This document shows, piece after piece, positions 16,851 to 23,670 of a stretch of 45,970 bases of DNA (within the stretch, counting starts at the first letter, position 1; every line of letters begins with the position of its first letter). Position numbers and translations under genes: made by a program. The notes beneath the pieces are model-generated. The model saw nothing but the letters and a program-made list of their open reading frames with translations. It was not told where the DNA came from and searched no databases. Source of the DNA: Flavobacterium sp. (GTDB taxonomy: Bacteria > Bacteroidota > Bacteroidia > Chitinophagales > Chitinophagaceae); NCBI GenBank assembly GCA_030053925.1, contig JASGCX010000002.1, positions 1 through 45,970 on the forward strand, in the 5' to 3' direction.

Positions 16851-17213
16851 TTTTGCATAGCCACAAAAAGTATGACAGTTAAAAATGGCGGCAACACCAC
16901 AAGTGCAGTGAAGCTATGATAATGAGCGGTGGGTTACTGCACTAGCCGTACCTGTGTGGTGGCTGGGTGGGTTATCAAACCTACTAACCTGCGAAGCATG
17001 CAATGTTGAAATTATTAACAGAGAATAGAAGTTATACACACATGCTATGTGCAGTATTTAAAGTGTAGACTTTATTTTATGTTTGTAAGGGCAGTTGAAA
17101 TATATTTTGCTACATTAAAACAGGAGCATACTTTTGCACCCCGATTTTCGCAGTTACACAGAAAATGTAACTATCACGTAATTAACATAAAGAAGGAAGT
17201 TAAGAAACACACA
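16851..17213. other. Intergenic stretch, nothing recognised
   Basis: 363 bases without a convincing gene, hairpin or repeat. A frame open from 17049 leads into the next gene, but its first 55 codons look non-coding, so the ATG at 17214 is preferred. Confidence 0.5.
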
Positions 17214-17408
17214 ATGGAACAAAATAAATCATTCACTATTGACCAAATTTTGAAAAAAGGTGTAAATGAGGATTATGTTGCGAACAAGCCTTACAAAAGC
17301 GGCGAAATTAGCAGAATAAGAAAGGAAATCAAAGAAAAGGTTGATGAAATAGAACAGCCGAGTCGATTTGATATAACTGAATTGAAAAAACTTACTTTCA
17401 ATTTGTAG
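17214..17408 (+). CDS. Small charged protein, first gene of a protease cluster
   Basis: 64 residues (MEQNKSFTIDQILKKG...), lysine- and glutamate-rich, predicted helical (RIRKEIKEKVDEIEQPSRFDITELKKL). No domain recognised. It ends 36 bases before the papain-like gene and is probably co-transcribed with it. It could be an inhibitor, adaptor or antitoxin of that protein; this is a guess from size and position. Confidence 0.55.
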   Translation: MEQNKSFTIDQILKKGVNEDYVANKPYKSGEISRIRKEIKEKVDEIEQPSRFDITELKKLTFNL

Positions 17409-17436
17409 GAAACCAGGTTTAAAAGGAGTTGACATT

Positions 17437-17478
17437 ATGAAATTATGCCTTTACCCAATATTTATAATTATACTATAG
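17437..17478 (+). other. Possible 13-codon leader peptide overlapping the next start
   Basis: AAAAGGAG (17421-17428) is ideally spaced, 8 bases, for the ATG at 17437, which encodes only MKLCLYPIFIIIL before a TAG. The long gene uses the ATG at 17445 in another frame. Either the long gene is read from the poorer spacing, or the short peptide is translated. Confidence 0.25.
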
Positions 17479-19097
17479 AAGAGTTCATAAATCAAATTTT
17501 TACTTCAAATAATGAACTAACTACCAAAAAAGAGATAGCTAACAATTCTGTTTTTAAATATATTAGCGGATATTTCCAAAAAGCAAAAATCCGTTATTTT
17601 TTGCTTGAAAAGGAATACATAAGTATAGATTACATTACAGATTACTCAGCATATTACTCTAAATGCTTTAAAAACTATGGAAATAAGTGCGTAAGAATAC
17701 ACTTATTTTCTTTTCAAGCCTATAATACTGAGGATTTCAAGAAGGAATTGACAAAGAATCTACTGGCTGAAAATAATGCAAAGGACAGCAGTGAATTTTG
17801 GAAAAAAAATTATTTAGGGTTTATAGTAATAAGACCCATACCCAAGTTCTTCATAGGGTATAGTATTTTAAACCATTATGATGCATTAAATATTCCAATA
17901 AAAGCTGGTGGCGAAATAAGACACTATTGGGGGGTCAAAAGATACAAAATTACAGTGCTTGGCAAATCAGTAACATTAGATTCACTGGCATTTATGAGCC
18001 AAGATAGCAACGTAGGTGCTTGTGCTACCATCGCAATATGGACTATGTTGCAAAGAGCCGTTGAAAACTATTTTGTATGTTTAAAGTCACCATATGAAAT
18101 TACTAAGGATGCTGGATTGACAAAATATGATGGTAATAGAATTTTCCCAAATTCTGGCTTAGACCCCGTATCAATTTGTACGGCCATCACAAAAAATAAT
18201 TTAGCAACTGAAATTAGATATTTCGCAAATGTGAAAGTAGGTAGTAGAAATGAGTATTTGAAGGGTTATATCAATGCCTATTCAAAAATAAGTTTACCAA
18301 TAATATTAGGGATAGAACTTGAAAAAGGTGGTGCTACTTTTCGGCATGCTGTAGCAGTATGTGGGCATACTGAGATTGAAATAAATGAAAAAGTTAAAAG
18401 TAACATAGAAATACCAAAATACCTATTACCAAGTGTAATAGCTGGGAGTGAAAAAAAATTGATTGTAAAGAGTAGAAATATAAATAAAGTTTACGCCCAT
18501 GATGACCAAATAGGACCGTTTTCAAAATTTACATTTAGAGACAAAGATAAAATAACTACTTATTGGAATACGAATGAAGGCTATAAAAAATGTAGGGTCA
18601 TCGCATTAATTGTTACTGTTTTTGAGAAAATAAGAATACCATTTGAAGAGATTGAAAGTAGATGCATTAATTTGGATAAGTTCTTTAAACGATATTTTGA
18701 AGACGCTTTCCAAAGTCAAATCGAATGGGATATAAAACTCCAATATGGTTCTGATTTTAAAGAGGAAATTAAAAAATCGGCTTATGAAGGATATACGGAT
18801 GAAGAAAAACAAGCAACTCAATTGCAAATATTGAGTAAACCGCTGCCAAAATATTTATGGATTATTAGCTTGTTTGTGAATAAAATTAAAGTATTTGATT
18901 TTATATTTGATGCATCTGGCTTAAGGAAAACTAATGTCTTTGAAAACCTTTACGGATATTCAAAGACTGTCAAACGATTACTTGAAAGTTGCTTGACTAA
19001 GATAAGTACCAAAAACAATAAAGAGGAGATTGAATTTACTGAAGAATTAATAAATGAGCCAATTGAACTTTTTATAAATAAAATAATTAACTTATGA
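17445..19097 (+). CDS. Predicted papain-like cysteine protease, uncharacterised family
   Basis: 550 residues, no signal peptide. The region 186-360 has a papain-fold signature: Q186-DSNVGA-C193-ATIAIW (oxyanion Gln, nucleophile Cys at the head of a helix), H301 in FRHAVAVCGH (compare the HAV-x-x-VGY of papains), and D353/D354 in YAHDDQIGPF as third residue. The N-terminal 180 residues contain NYLGFIVIRPIPKFFIGYSIL, the C-terminal 190 are mostly helical and charged. I know no named family that fits the full length. It overlaps the next gene by 4 bases and follows a 64-residue gene. Together they form a three-gene cluster of small protein, protease and membrane protein. Confidence 0.65.
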   Translation: MPLPNIYNYTIEEFINQIFTSNNELTTKKEIANNSVFKYISGYFQKAKIRYFLLEKEYISIDYITDYSAYYSKCFKNYGNKCVRIHLFSFQAYNTEDFKKELTKNLLAENNAKDSSEFWKKNYLGFIVIRPIPKFFIGYSILNHYDALNIPIKAGGEIRHYWGVKRYKITVLGKSVTLDSLAFMSQDSNVGACATIAIWTMLQRAVENYFVCLKSPYEITKDAGLTKYDGNRIFPNSGLDPVSICTAITKNNLATEIRYFANVKVGSRNEYLKGYINAYSKISLPIILGIELEKGGATFRHAVAVCGHTEIEINEKVKSNIEIPKYLLPSVIAGSEKKLIVKSRNINKVYAHDDQIGPFSKFTFRDKDKITTYWNTNEGYKKCRVIALIVTVFEKIRIPFEEIESRCINLDKFFKRYFEDAFQSQIEWDIKLQYGSDFKEEIKKSAYEGYTDEEKQATQLQILSKPLPKYLWIISLFVNKIKVFDFIFDASGLRKTNVFENLYGYSKTVKRLLESCLTKISTKNNKEEIEFTEELINEPIELFINKIINL

Positions 19098-19351
19098 GAT
19101 TGTTTGGAAGTACAATTACAGAAACAATAAATGCTTTTAAAAAGCAAAATGCGAGTGATAACATTAAAGAAGACTGGGGAGGAACAAGTAATAATAGTAA
19201 AACTAATGGCAATAATAAAGCGATTGCTATTCAGAGATTTGTTATTACTTTATTGCTTTTAATAGTTATGGGTGGTCTATACTATAATGACCCAAAATCT
19301 ACATCAGCTTCAACAATATTGGGTGGGATAATTGGATATTGGTTAAAATAG
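19094..19351 (+). CDS. Small membrane protein, last gene of the protease cluster
   Basis: 85 residues: a polar N-terminus (MRLFGSTITETINAFKKQ...GGTSNNSKTNGNNK) and a hydrophobic C-terminal half with one clear membrane helix (FVITLLLLIVMGGLYY) and a second weak one (ASTILGGIIGYWL). The ATGA overlap with the protease gene (19094-19097) implies coupling. It may anchor the complex or be the protease target. Confidence 0.6.
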   Translation: MRLFGSTITETINAFKKQNASDNIKEDWGGTSNNSKTNGNNKAIAIQRFVITLLLLIVMGGLYYNDPKSTSASTILGGIIGYWLK

Positions 19352-19530
19352 AGAGATTGATATTGATTATATTTTTGCAATAACTTGTTAAAGTTAGATT
19401 AACAACTATTACATATATTACGATAGCTATTGTAGATACTAAGAGCAATTACTATTGAAATGATGCTTCTTAATTGTAATAACTGACATTAAATGCGTAT
19501 TATATCACGCCAAAAGGCTAATTTTTCATT

Positions 19531-19568
19531 TTTCGCCACTGTTGGTGTTGCTTTCACCAACAGCTTTA
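19531..19568. repeat. Dispersed palindrome, copy 1
   Basis: CTGTTGGTG-TTGCTTT-CACCAACAG: 9-bp perfect stem and 7-base loop at 19539-19563, inside a conserved block from TTTCGCCA to CAGCTTTAG. Two more copies in the same orientation lie at 19942 and 20843. Confidence 0.85.
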
Positions 19569-19610
19569 GGATGGCAGATTCTAAATGACAACCTTGCAAT
19601 GTGGTATTAA

Positions 19611-19644
19611 AAAAGCCAATCAATTTATTCAACTGATTGGCTTT
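19611..19644. terminator. Terminator between copy 1 of the palindrome and two small reverse genes
   Basis: AAAAGCCAATCA ... TGATTGGCTTT forms an 11-bp stem with an 11-base loop. It lies 21 bases beyond the stop of the small reverse-strand gene and can end its transcript. Confidence 0.8.
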
Positions 19645-19664
19645 GCAATTATTTTAAAAGTGCT

Positions 19665-19817
19665 TTAAACACCCCATTTCATTCTCGAAACAACTTTGTT
19701 AGCTTCCTTTAATTTATTAGGAAACAAAACAATTTTGCTTAGTTTATCAAGGCTTTTATCTTGTTGTACTTTCACCCCAATTGCATCGGCACCTTTTAAT
19801 ATTTTTTTCTGTTTCAT
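19665..19817 (-). CDS. Small protein, 50 residues
   Basis: MKQKKILKGADAIGVKV...MKWGV, lysine-rich and basic. Codon use looks like a gene, and it is followed by a good terminator. It starts 3 bases after the stop of the next small gene. No family recognised. Confidence 0.5.
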   Translation of the reverse strand: MKQKKILKGADAIGVKVQQDKSLDKLSKIVLFPNKLKEANKVVSRMKWGV

Positions 19818-19820
19818 TTG

Positions 19821-19940
19821 TCAAAAATAGCTAAATTTTCCTTTTCGTAATTTTTCAACGCTGTAATTGTCTGGTTGCAACTCAACGCCAAAAATTTCAA
19901 AGTCTACACCAAGTTCATCAAAATTATTGGTTAGTGCCAT
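19821..19940 (-). CDS. Small protein, 39 residues
   Basis: MALTNNFDELGVDFEIFGVE..., acidic, ending KGKFSYF. It starts immediately inside palindrome copy 2, and its stop is separated by 3 bases from the ATG of the 50-residue basic protein. The acidic/basic pair between two palindrome copies looks like a unit, perhaps a split or miniature toxin-antitoxin pair. Function unknown. Confidence 0.45.
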   Translation of the reverse strand: MALTNNFDELGVDFEIFGVELQPDNYSVEKLRKGKFSYF

Positions 19941-19941
19941 T

Positions 19942-19980
19942 TTTCGCCACTGTTGGTGTTGCTTTCACCAACAGCTTTAG
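19942..19980. repeat. Dispersed palindrome, copy 2
   Basis: Same block as copy 1 (stem 19950-19958 / 19966-19974). It abuts the start codon of the 39-residue reverse-strand gene, so it would lie in its 5' untranslated region or promoter. Confidence 0.85.
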
Positions 19981-20090
19981 AAAACAGTTCTAACAAAACT
20001 GCCAAATTGGTTGTTTATTAAAAAAAGGCTGCCACCTTGTCCGACAATATAAAAAGGCATAATTCTTAGGATAGAAAAAAAACATTTTTT

Positions 20091-20459
20091 ATGATAAATA
20101 AAGATTTTTACGGTTGTCTTAAAGTTTCTAGAGATGCTACACAAGAAAATATAAAAGCAGCTTATAAAAAATTAGTAAAACAATATCACTCTGACCTAAA
20201 TCCCAAAGATGCAAATGCTGATAAGAATATGCAAGCATTAAATGAGGCTTACGAAATCCTTGGAGACTCTGAAAAAAAAGCTAAATATGATGAAGAGTTA
20301 AAGAAAAAAAATGCAACCAACATCAATCAGCAAGATATAAATAGAGCGTATAACACTAAAACTAAGTTCAATTGGCAAATGGCTGCGAGTATAATTTTTA
20401 TAATCGGAATTGTAACTTTTTTAATATTTTCATCCAATAAATCAAAAGGTCAAATATGA
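20091..20459 (+). CDS. J-domain-like membrane protein with HSD in place of HPD
   Basis: 122 residues. Residues 5-70 form a J domain (DFYGCLKVSRDATQENIKAAYKKLVKQYHSDLNP...LNEAYEILGDSEKKAKYD). The DnaK-activating HPD motif reads H33-S34-D35; loss of the Pro usually weakens DnaK stimulation. After a polar linker there is one membrane helix (MAASIIFIIGIVTFLIFSS) and a short lysine tail. It overlaps the next gene by 4 bases (ATGA). It probably recruits a chaperone, or only the fold, to the membrane. Confidence 0.85.
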   Translation: MINKDFYGCLKVSRDATQENIKAAYKKLVKQYHSDLNPKDANADKNMQALNEAYEILGDSEKKAKYDEELKKKNATNINQQDINRAYNTKTKFNWQMAASIIFIIGIVTFLIFSSNKSKGQI

Positions 20460-20827
20460 GTAGCTTAATTAATGGTTATAAAGTTGGTGCAATAAAACGA
20501 GCAATTGAACATTACATTCACCCAAATAATAAACGTTCAGACATAATTCCTGTTTATGGCAATTGGTATATTGGCATAACTAATAATGCTCAAATTAGAA
20601 AAGCACAACACAAAAAAGAAAAAAGTACAAAAGCTTTATACTTTAATTATTGGGATGCAGGAAATAAACTAACTGCGGTTGAAATAGAAAAATACTTTCA
20701 CTTACTTGGTATGAAAGACAAAGCTACAGTTGGTGGTGCGAAAAGCGATTCTTCTTATGTCTATATTTTCAAACTGAGAACAACTATTGTTGATGATATT
20801 GCACACTTATTCGGCTTAGTAAAATAG
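20456..20827 (+). CDS. GIY-YIG-like small protein
   Basis: 123 residues. The segment NWYIGITNNAQIRKAQHKKE resembles the GIY-YIG core (YxGIT...R...H) and is followed by EIEKYFHLLG, which could supply the metal-binding Glu. The upstream GIY strand would be IPVYGN. If right it is a minimal nuclease. It is coupled to the J-domain gene by a 4-base overlap and followed at once by palindrome copy 3. Fold assignment is tentative. Confidence 0.55.
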   Translation: MSSLINGYKVGAIKRAIEHYIHPNNKRSDIIPVYGNWYIGITNNAQIRKAQHKKEKSTKALYFNYWDAGNKLTAVEIEKYFHLLGMKDKATVGGAKSDSSYVYIFKLRTTIVDDIAHLFGLVK

Positions 20828-20840
20828 CATCCTTTCTCAT

Positions 20841-20880
20841 TCTTCGCCACTGTTGGTGTTGCTTTCACCAACAGCTTTAG
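20841..20880. repeat. Dispersed palindrome, copy 3
   Basis: Same 36-base block as copies 1 and 2 (stem 20850-20858 / 20866-20874), 15 bases after the stop of the GIY-YIG-like gene; here it could act as a transcript end. Confidence 0.85.
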
Positions 20881-20911
20881 GTGTTTGTTGGCCAAAGGCA
20901 CAACAAAGGCT

Positions 20912-21240
20912 AATTCGTGTAATTCGTGCAATTAGCCCAATTCGTGCAATTGGTCTAATTCGTGCAATCGTTTCAATTCGTGCAATTAGCCTAATTCGTG
21001 CAATCCTTTCAATTCGTGCAATTAGCCTAATTCGTGCAATCCTTTCAATTCGTGCAATCAATTTAATTCGTGTAATTCGTGCAATTAGCCTAATTCGTGC
21101 AATCATTTCAATTCGTGTAATTCGTGCAATTGGTCTAATTCGTGTAATTTGTGCAATTCACCCAATTCGTGCAATCGTTTTAATTCGTGTAATTTGTGCA
21201 ATTGGTCTAATTCGTGTAATCGTTTTAATTCGTGCAATCA
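20912..21240. repeat. Degenerate tandem array of 18-bp units
   Basis: About 19 occurrences of AATTCGTG. The common unit is AATTCGTGCAATTAGCCT or AATTCGTGCAATCCTTTC (18 bases), with occasional 9-base half units (AATTCGTGT). Frames on both strands stay open because the period is a multiple of three, but the resulting IRAISL peptides are not convincing proteins. The array ends 6 bases before the start codon of the methyltransferase. Confidence 0.9.
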
Positions 21241-21246
21241 ACATTT

Positions 21247-21948
21247 ATGTCAAAAGCAACTGTTTATTTAATACCTACTTTTTTGCACGAAGATGCTTTA
21301 GAAGTGCTGCCTGCATATTTGCTTGATGCGGTTAAAAACTGTTCGGTATTTTTTGTAGAAAACGAAAAATTGGCCCGTAGGTATTTAAAAAAGCTGTGGC
21401 GAGAAATGGTGATAGACGACCATCAATGGTTTGCCATTCACAAAGCAGAAACTGAGGTGCAGCATATTTTTAAGCAATTATTATTACAAGGTAAAAACAT
21501 TGCCATCATTAGCGATGCGGGCTGTCCTGGCGTGGCCGATCCGGGGCAAATATTGGTAAACCTGGCGCAGCAAAATGGTGCTGTGGTAAAGCCATTGGTA
21601 GGCCCAAGTTCTATTTTACTAGCCTTAATGGCCAGCGGTATGAATGGGCAACAATTTCAGTTTAACGGCTATTTACCTATAGATAATTTGGACAGAAAAA
21701 ATGCCATCAAAAACATAGAAAATTATTCGGCTAAAAATAATTGTACGCAAATTTTTATAGAAACGCCCTACCGCAACAATCAGTTAATTAAAGAATTATT
21801 GGCGGCTTGTAAAGACACCACACAGCTTTGCATTGCGGTAGATATTACAGCACCATCGGAATTTATAACAACCAAAACCATTGCCCAATGGAAAAAGCAA
21901 ACCATTGATATTCATAAGCGTTTAGCTATTTTTTTACTGATGGCATAA
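21247..21948 (+). CDS. RsmI-like SAM-dependent methyltransferase (tetrapyrrole methylase fold)
   Basis: 233 residues from ATG 21247; an earlier GTG at 21232 lies inside the repeat array and is less likely. Family signatures: ISDAGCPGVADPG near residue 94-106 (SAM pocket loop), VGPSSILLALMASG, FIETPYRN. RsmI methylates the ribose of C1402 in 16S rRNA. The N-terminus (VYLIPTFLHEDALEVLPAY) departs from classical RsmI, so this is the shorter paralogue type often called just SAM methyltransferase; the substrate may differ. Confidence 0.85.
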   Translation: MSKATVYLIPTFLHEDALEVLPAYLLDAVKNCSVFFVENEKLARRYLKKLWREMVIDDHQWFAIHKAETEVQHIFKQLLLQGKNIAIISDAGCPGVADPGQILVNLAQQNGAVVKPLVGPSSILLALMASGMNGQQFQFNGYLPIDNLDRKNAIKNIENYSAKNNCTQIFIETPYRNNQLIKELLAACKDTTQLCIAVDITAPSEFITTKTIAQWKKQTIDIHKRLAIFLLMA

Positions 21949-22225
21949 TAGCAAAACCTAGGCAAATACAATTTGTGTTATGGGCTGCAATTGGTGTTAT
22001 CCTATCTTATCATTGTATTTAAACAGCCAGTTTCATAATGCAAGACATTTGTAATAATTGGACAGTTTTAGAAATTGATGCTATTAAAAGCCAAAAAGGC
22101 TTTTAAAGAAGAAAAACAATACCTTAGCGAAATAGTAGAAGCGTAAGTGTATAAAATGGTTACTTTGTAGCTTCAACAAACGATAGTGTCATCTTTTTAG
22201 TTTTTTAAATTTAATACCCAACGAT

Positions 22226-23158
22226 ATGCCTAATAGAATTACTACTTTATTCAACATTCAATTGCCTATAATACAAGCAGGTATGGTATGGGCTAGTGGC
22301 TGGAAACTAGCAAGTGCCGTAAGCAATGCGGGTGGCTTAGGCTTAATAGGTGCTGGCAGTATGCACCCCAATGTATTGCAAGAACATATTACTAAGTGCA
22401 AAGCTGCCACTAGTAAGCCGTTTGGGGTAAACTTGCCATTGCTGTATCCCGAAATAGAGAAGCACATAGAGATTATTATAGCCGAAAAAGTGCCTATTGT
22501 ATTTACAAGTGCCGGTGACCCTAAAACACATACTGCTAAGTTAAAAGCACATGGTATTACGGTGGTGCATGTGGTAAGCAGTAGCAAGTTTGCCATAAAA
22601 GCGCAAGAAGCTGGTTGCGATGCAGTGGTAGCCGAAGGCTTTGAAGCTGGCGGACACAATGGTAAAGAAGAAACAACAACCATGGTATTAGTACCTGCTG
22701 TTACAAAGGCTGTAAGTATTCCTGTAATTGCTGCGGGTGGTATTGCTACTGGTAAACAAATGTTGGCTGCAATGGTACTAGGTGCTGAGGCTGTGCAAAT
22801 AGGTAGCCGTTTTGTATGTACGCCAGAAGCATCGTCGCATATAGCATTTAAAGAAGCAGTAGTAAAAGCTGAAGAAGGCGATACTTACTTGCAAATGAAA
22901 CTTTTAACACCTGTAAGGCTACTAAGAAATCAGTTTTCGGAAGATATGAGATTTGGTGAAGAACATGGCGTATCATTAAGTTACATGAAAATTAAACTTG
23001 GTAAGGGTAGGGCAAAGCAAGGCATGTTTGAAGGAGATTTAATAGAAGGTGAATTAGAAATAGGGCAAGTAAGTTCTCTTATAGAATCTATAAAACCTGC
23101 CGCAGAAGTAGTACAAGAAATTTGGAACGAGTATAATGAAGTGAAGGGGAAGTTGTAA
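22226..23158 (+). CDS. Nitronate monooxygenase-like flavoprotein
   Basis: 310 residues of the NPD/FabK-like TIM barrel family using FMN. Visible: IIQAGMVWASG at the N-terminus, GGLGLIGAG, GFEAGGHNGK (substrate/FMN loop), IPVIAAGGIATGKQM and GAEAVQIGSRF (phosphate-binding loops). Likely reaction: oxidative denitrification of nitronates; an enoyl-reductase role as in FabK is the alternative. It is a lone gene; the 277 bases before it hold only scraps, such as a 22-codon lysine-rich frame at about 22079-22147. Confidence 0.88.
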   Translation: MPNRITTLFNIQLPIIQAGMVWASGWKLASAVSNAGGLGLIGAGSMHPNVLQEHITKCKAATSKPFGVNLPLLYPEIEKHIEIIIAEKVPIVFTSAGDPKTHTAKLKAHGITVVHVVSSSKFAIKAQEAGCDAVVAEGFEAGGHNGKEETTTMVLVPAVTKAVSIPVIAAGGIATGKQMLAAMVLGAEAVQIGSRFVCTPEASSHIAFKEAVVKAEEGDTYLQMKLLTPVRLLRNQFSEDMRFGEEHGVSLSYMKIKLGKGRAKQGMFEGDLIEGELEIGQVSSLIESIKPAAEVVQEIWNEYNEVKGKL

Positions 23159-23173
23159 AAGGATGGTATTAAT

Positions 23174-23656
23174 TTACCACTGAAGATAGCAAAGCAATTT
23201 TGTAGCTAATCTTGCACGTTTTGCAAGCAAACTATTTGAAGGCTGTTGTACCACATTAATGGTTATTAAATGCTGGGTGGTATTGGCTGCAATAACCGTA
23301 GCAAAAGGAATGTTTACAGTATTGTTTACTAATTCATATTTGCCTATTTCTTGCCTTGCAGCAGTCATTAAAATAATTGTTTTTTTACCAGCCACGTTTG
23401 AGCTGGTATTTTCATTTTTATAAGTAATGCAAATAGATTCTTTCTGTTGCTTTTTGGTAATAGCAATGGTATCTATTGCTGCGTTAGCCCCAAGTTTATA
23501 GCACTGTTTTTTAAAAGCTATTTGCCAGTAAGGTGTGGCAGTTGTGTCTTGTGCTATCATTATTTTAGGTAACATAAAAAGGCCTGTCAATAATATTGTT
23601 GCTATAAAAAATTGCTTCTTCAGTGTACCAATATTATTGCAGGCCCTTTTTCTCAT
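23174..23656 (-). CDS. Uncharacterised exported protein
   Basis: 160 residues with an N-terminal signal (KKQFFIATILLTGLFMLPKIMIAQ). The mature part is beta-rich (ESICITYKNENTSSN..KKTIILMTAARQEIGKYELVNNTVNIPF), with a basic helical end (LAKRARLATKLLCYL). It starts 14 bases downstream of the T9SS protein and may be co-transcribed with it. The first 27 codons lie in a quasi-palindrome (23576-23651), so the exact start is uncertain. Function unknown. Confidence 0.55.
   Translation of the reverse strand: MRKRACNNIGTLKKQFFIATILLTGLFMLPKIMIAQDTTATPYWQIAFKKQCYKLGANAAIDTIAITKKQQKESICITYKNENTSSNVAGKKTIILMTAARQEIGKYELVNNTVNIPFATVIAANTTQHLITINVVQQPSNSLLAKRARLATKLLCYLQW
23576..23651. repeat. Quasi-palindrome at the start of the exported protein gene
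   Basis: Arms of 23 bases (23576-23598 and 23629-23651) match as inverted repeats, AAAAAGGCCTGTCAATAAT... against AAAAAGGGCCTGCAATAAT..., with one one-base shift on each side, and a 30-base loop. It could be the terminator of the T9SS gene upstream or the product of a template switch. Confidence 0.6.
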
Positions 23657-23670
23657 GTTGCTTATTCTAC

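Noticed and set aside
16475..16900. Reverse-strand frame of 141 codons opposite the small membrane protein
   Set aside because: Shadow of the forward gene; composition and lack of a start context argue against it.
20853..21326. Long forward frame giving IRAISLIRAIL repeats across the 18-bp array, and a reverse frame with IARIRLIARIE
   Set aside because: Both result from a tandem repeat with a period divisible by three; no start context, and the forward frame overlaps the true methyltransferase gene in another frame.
21949..22225. Short frames such as MLLKAKKAFKEEKQ before the flavoprotein gene
   Set aside because: Too short, no context; perhaps remains of a decayed gene.
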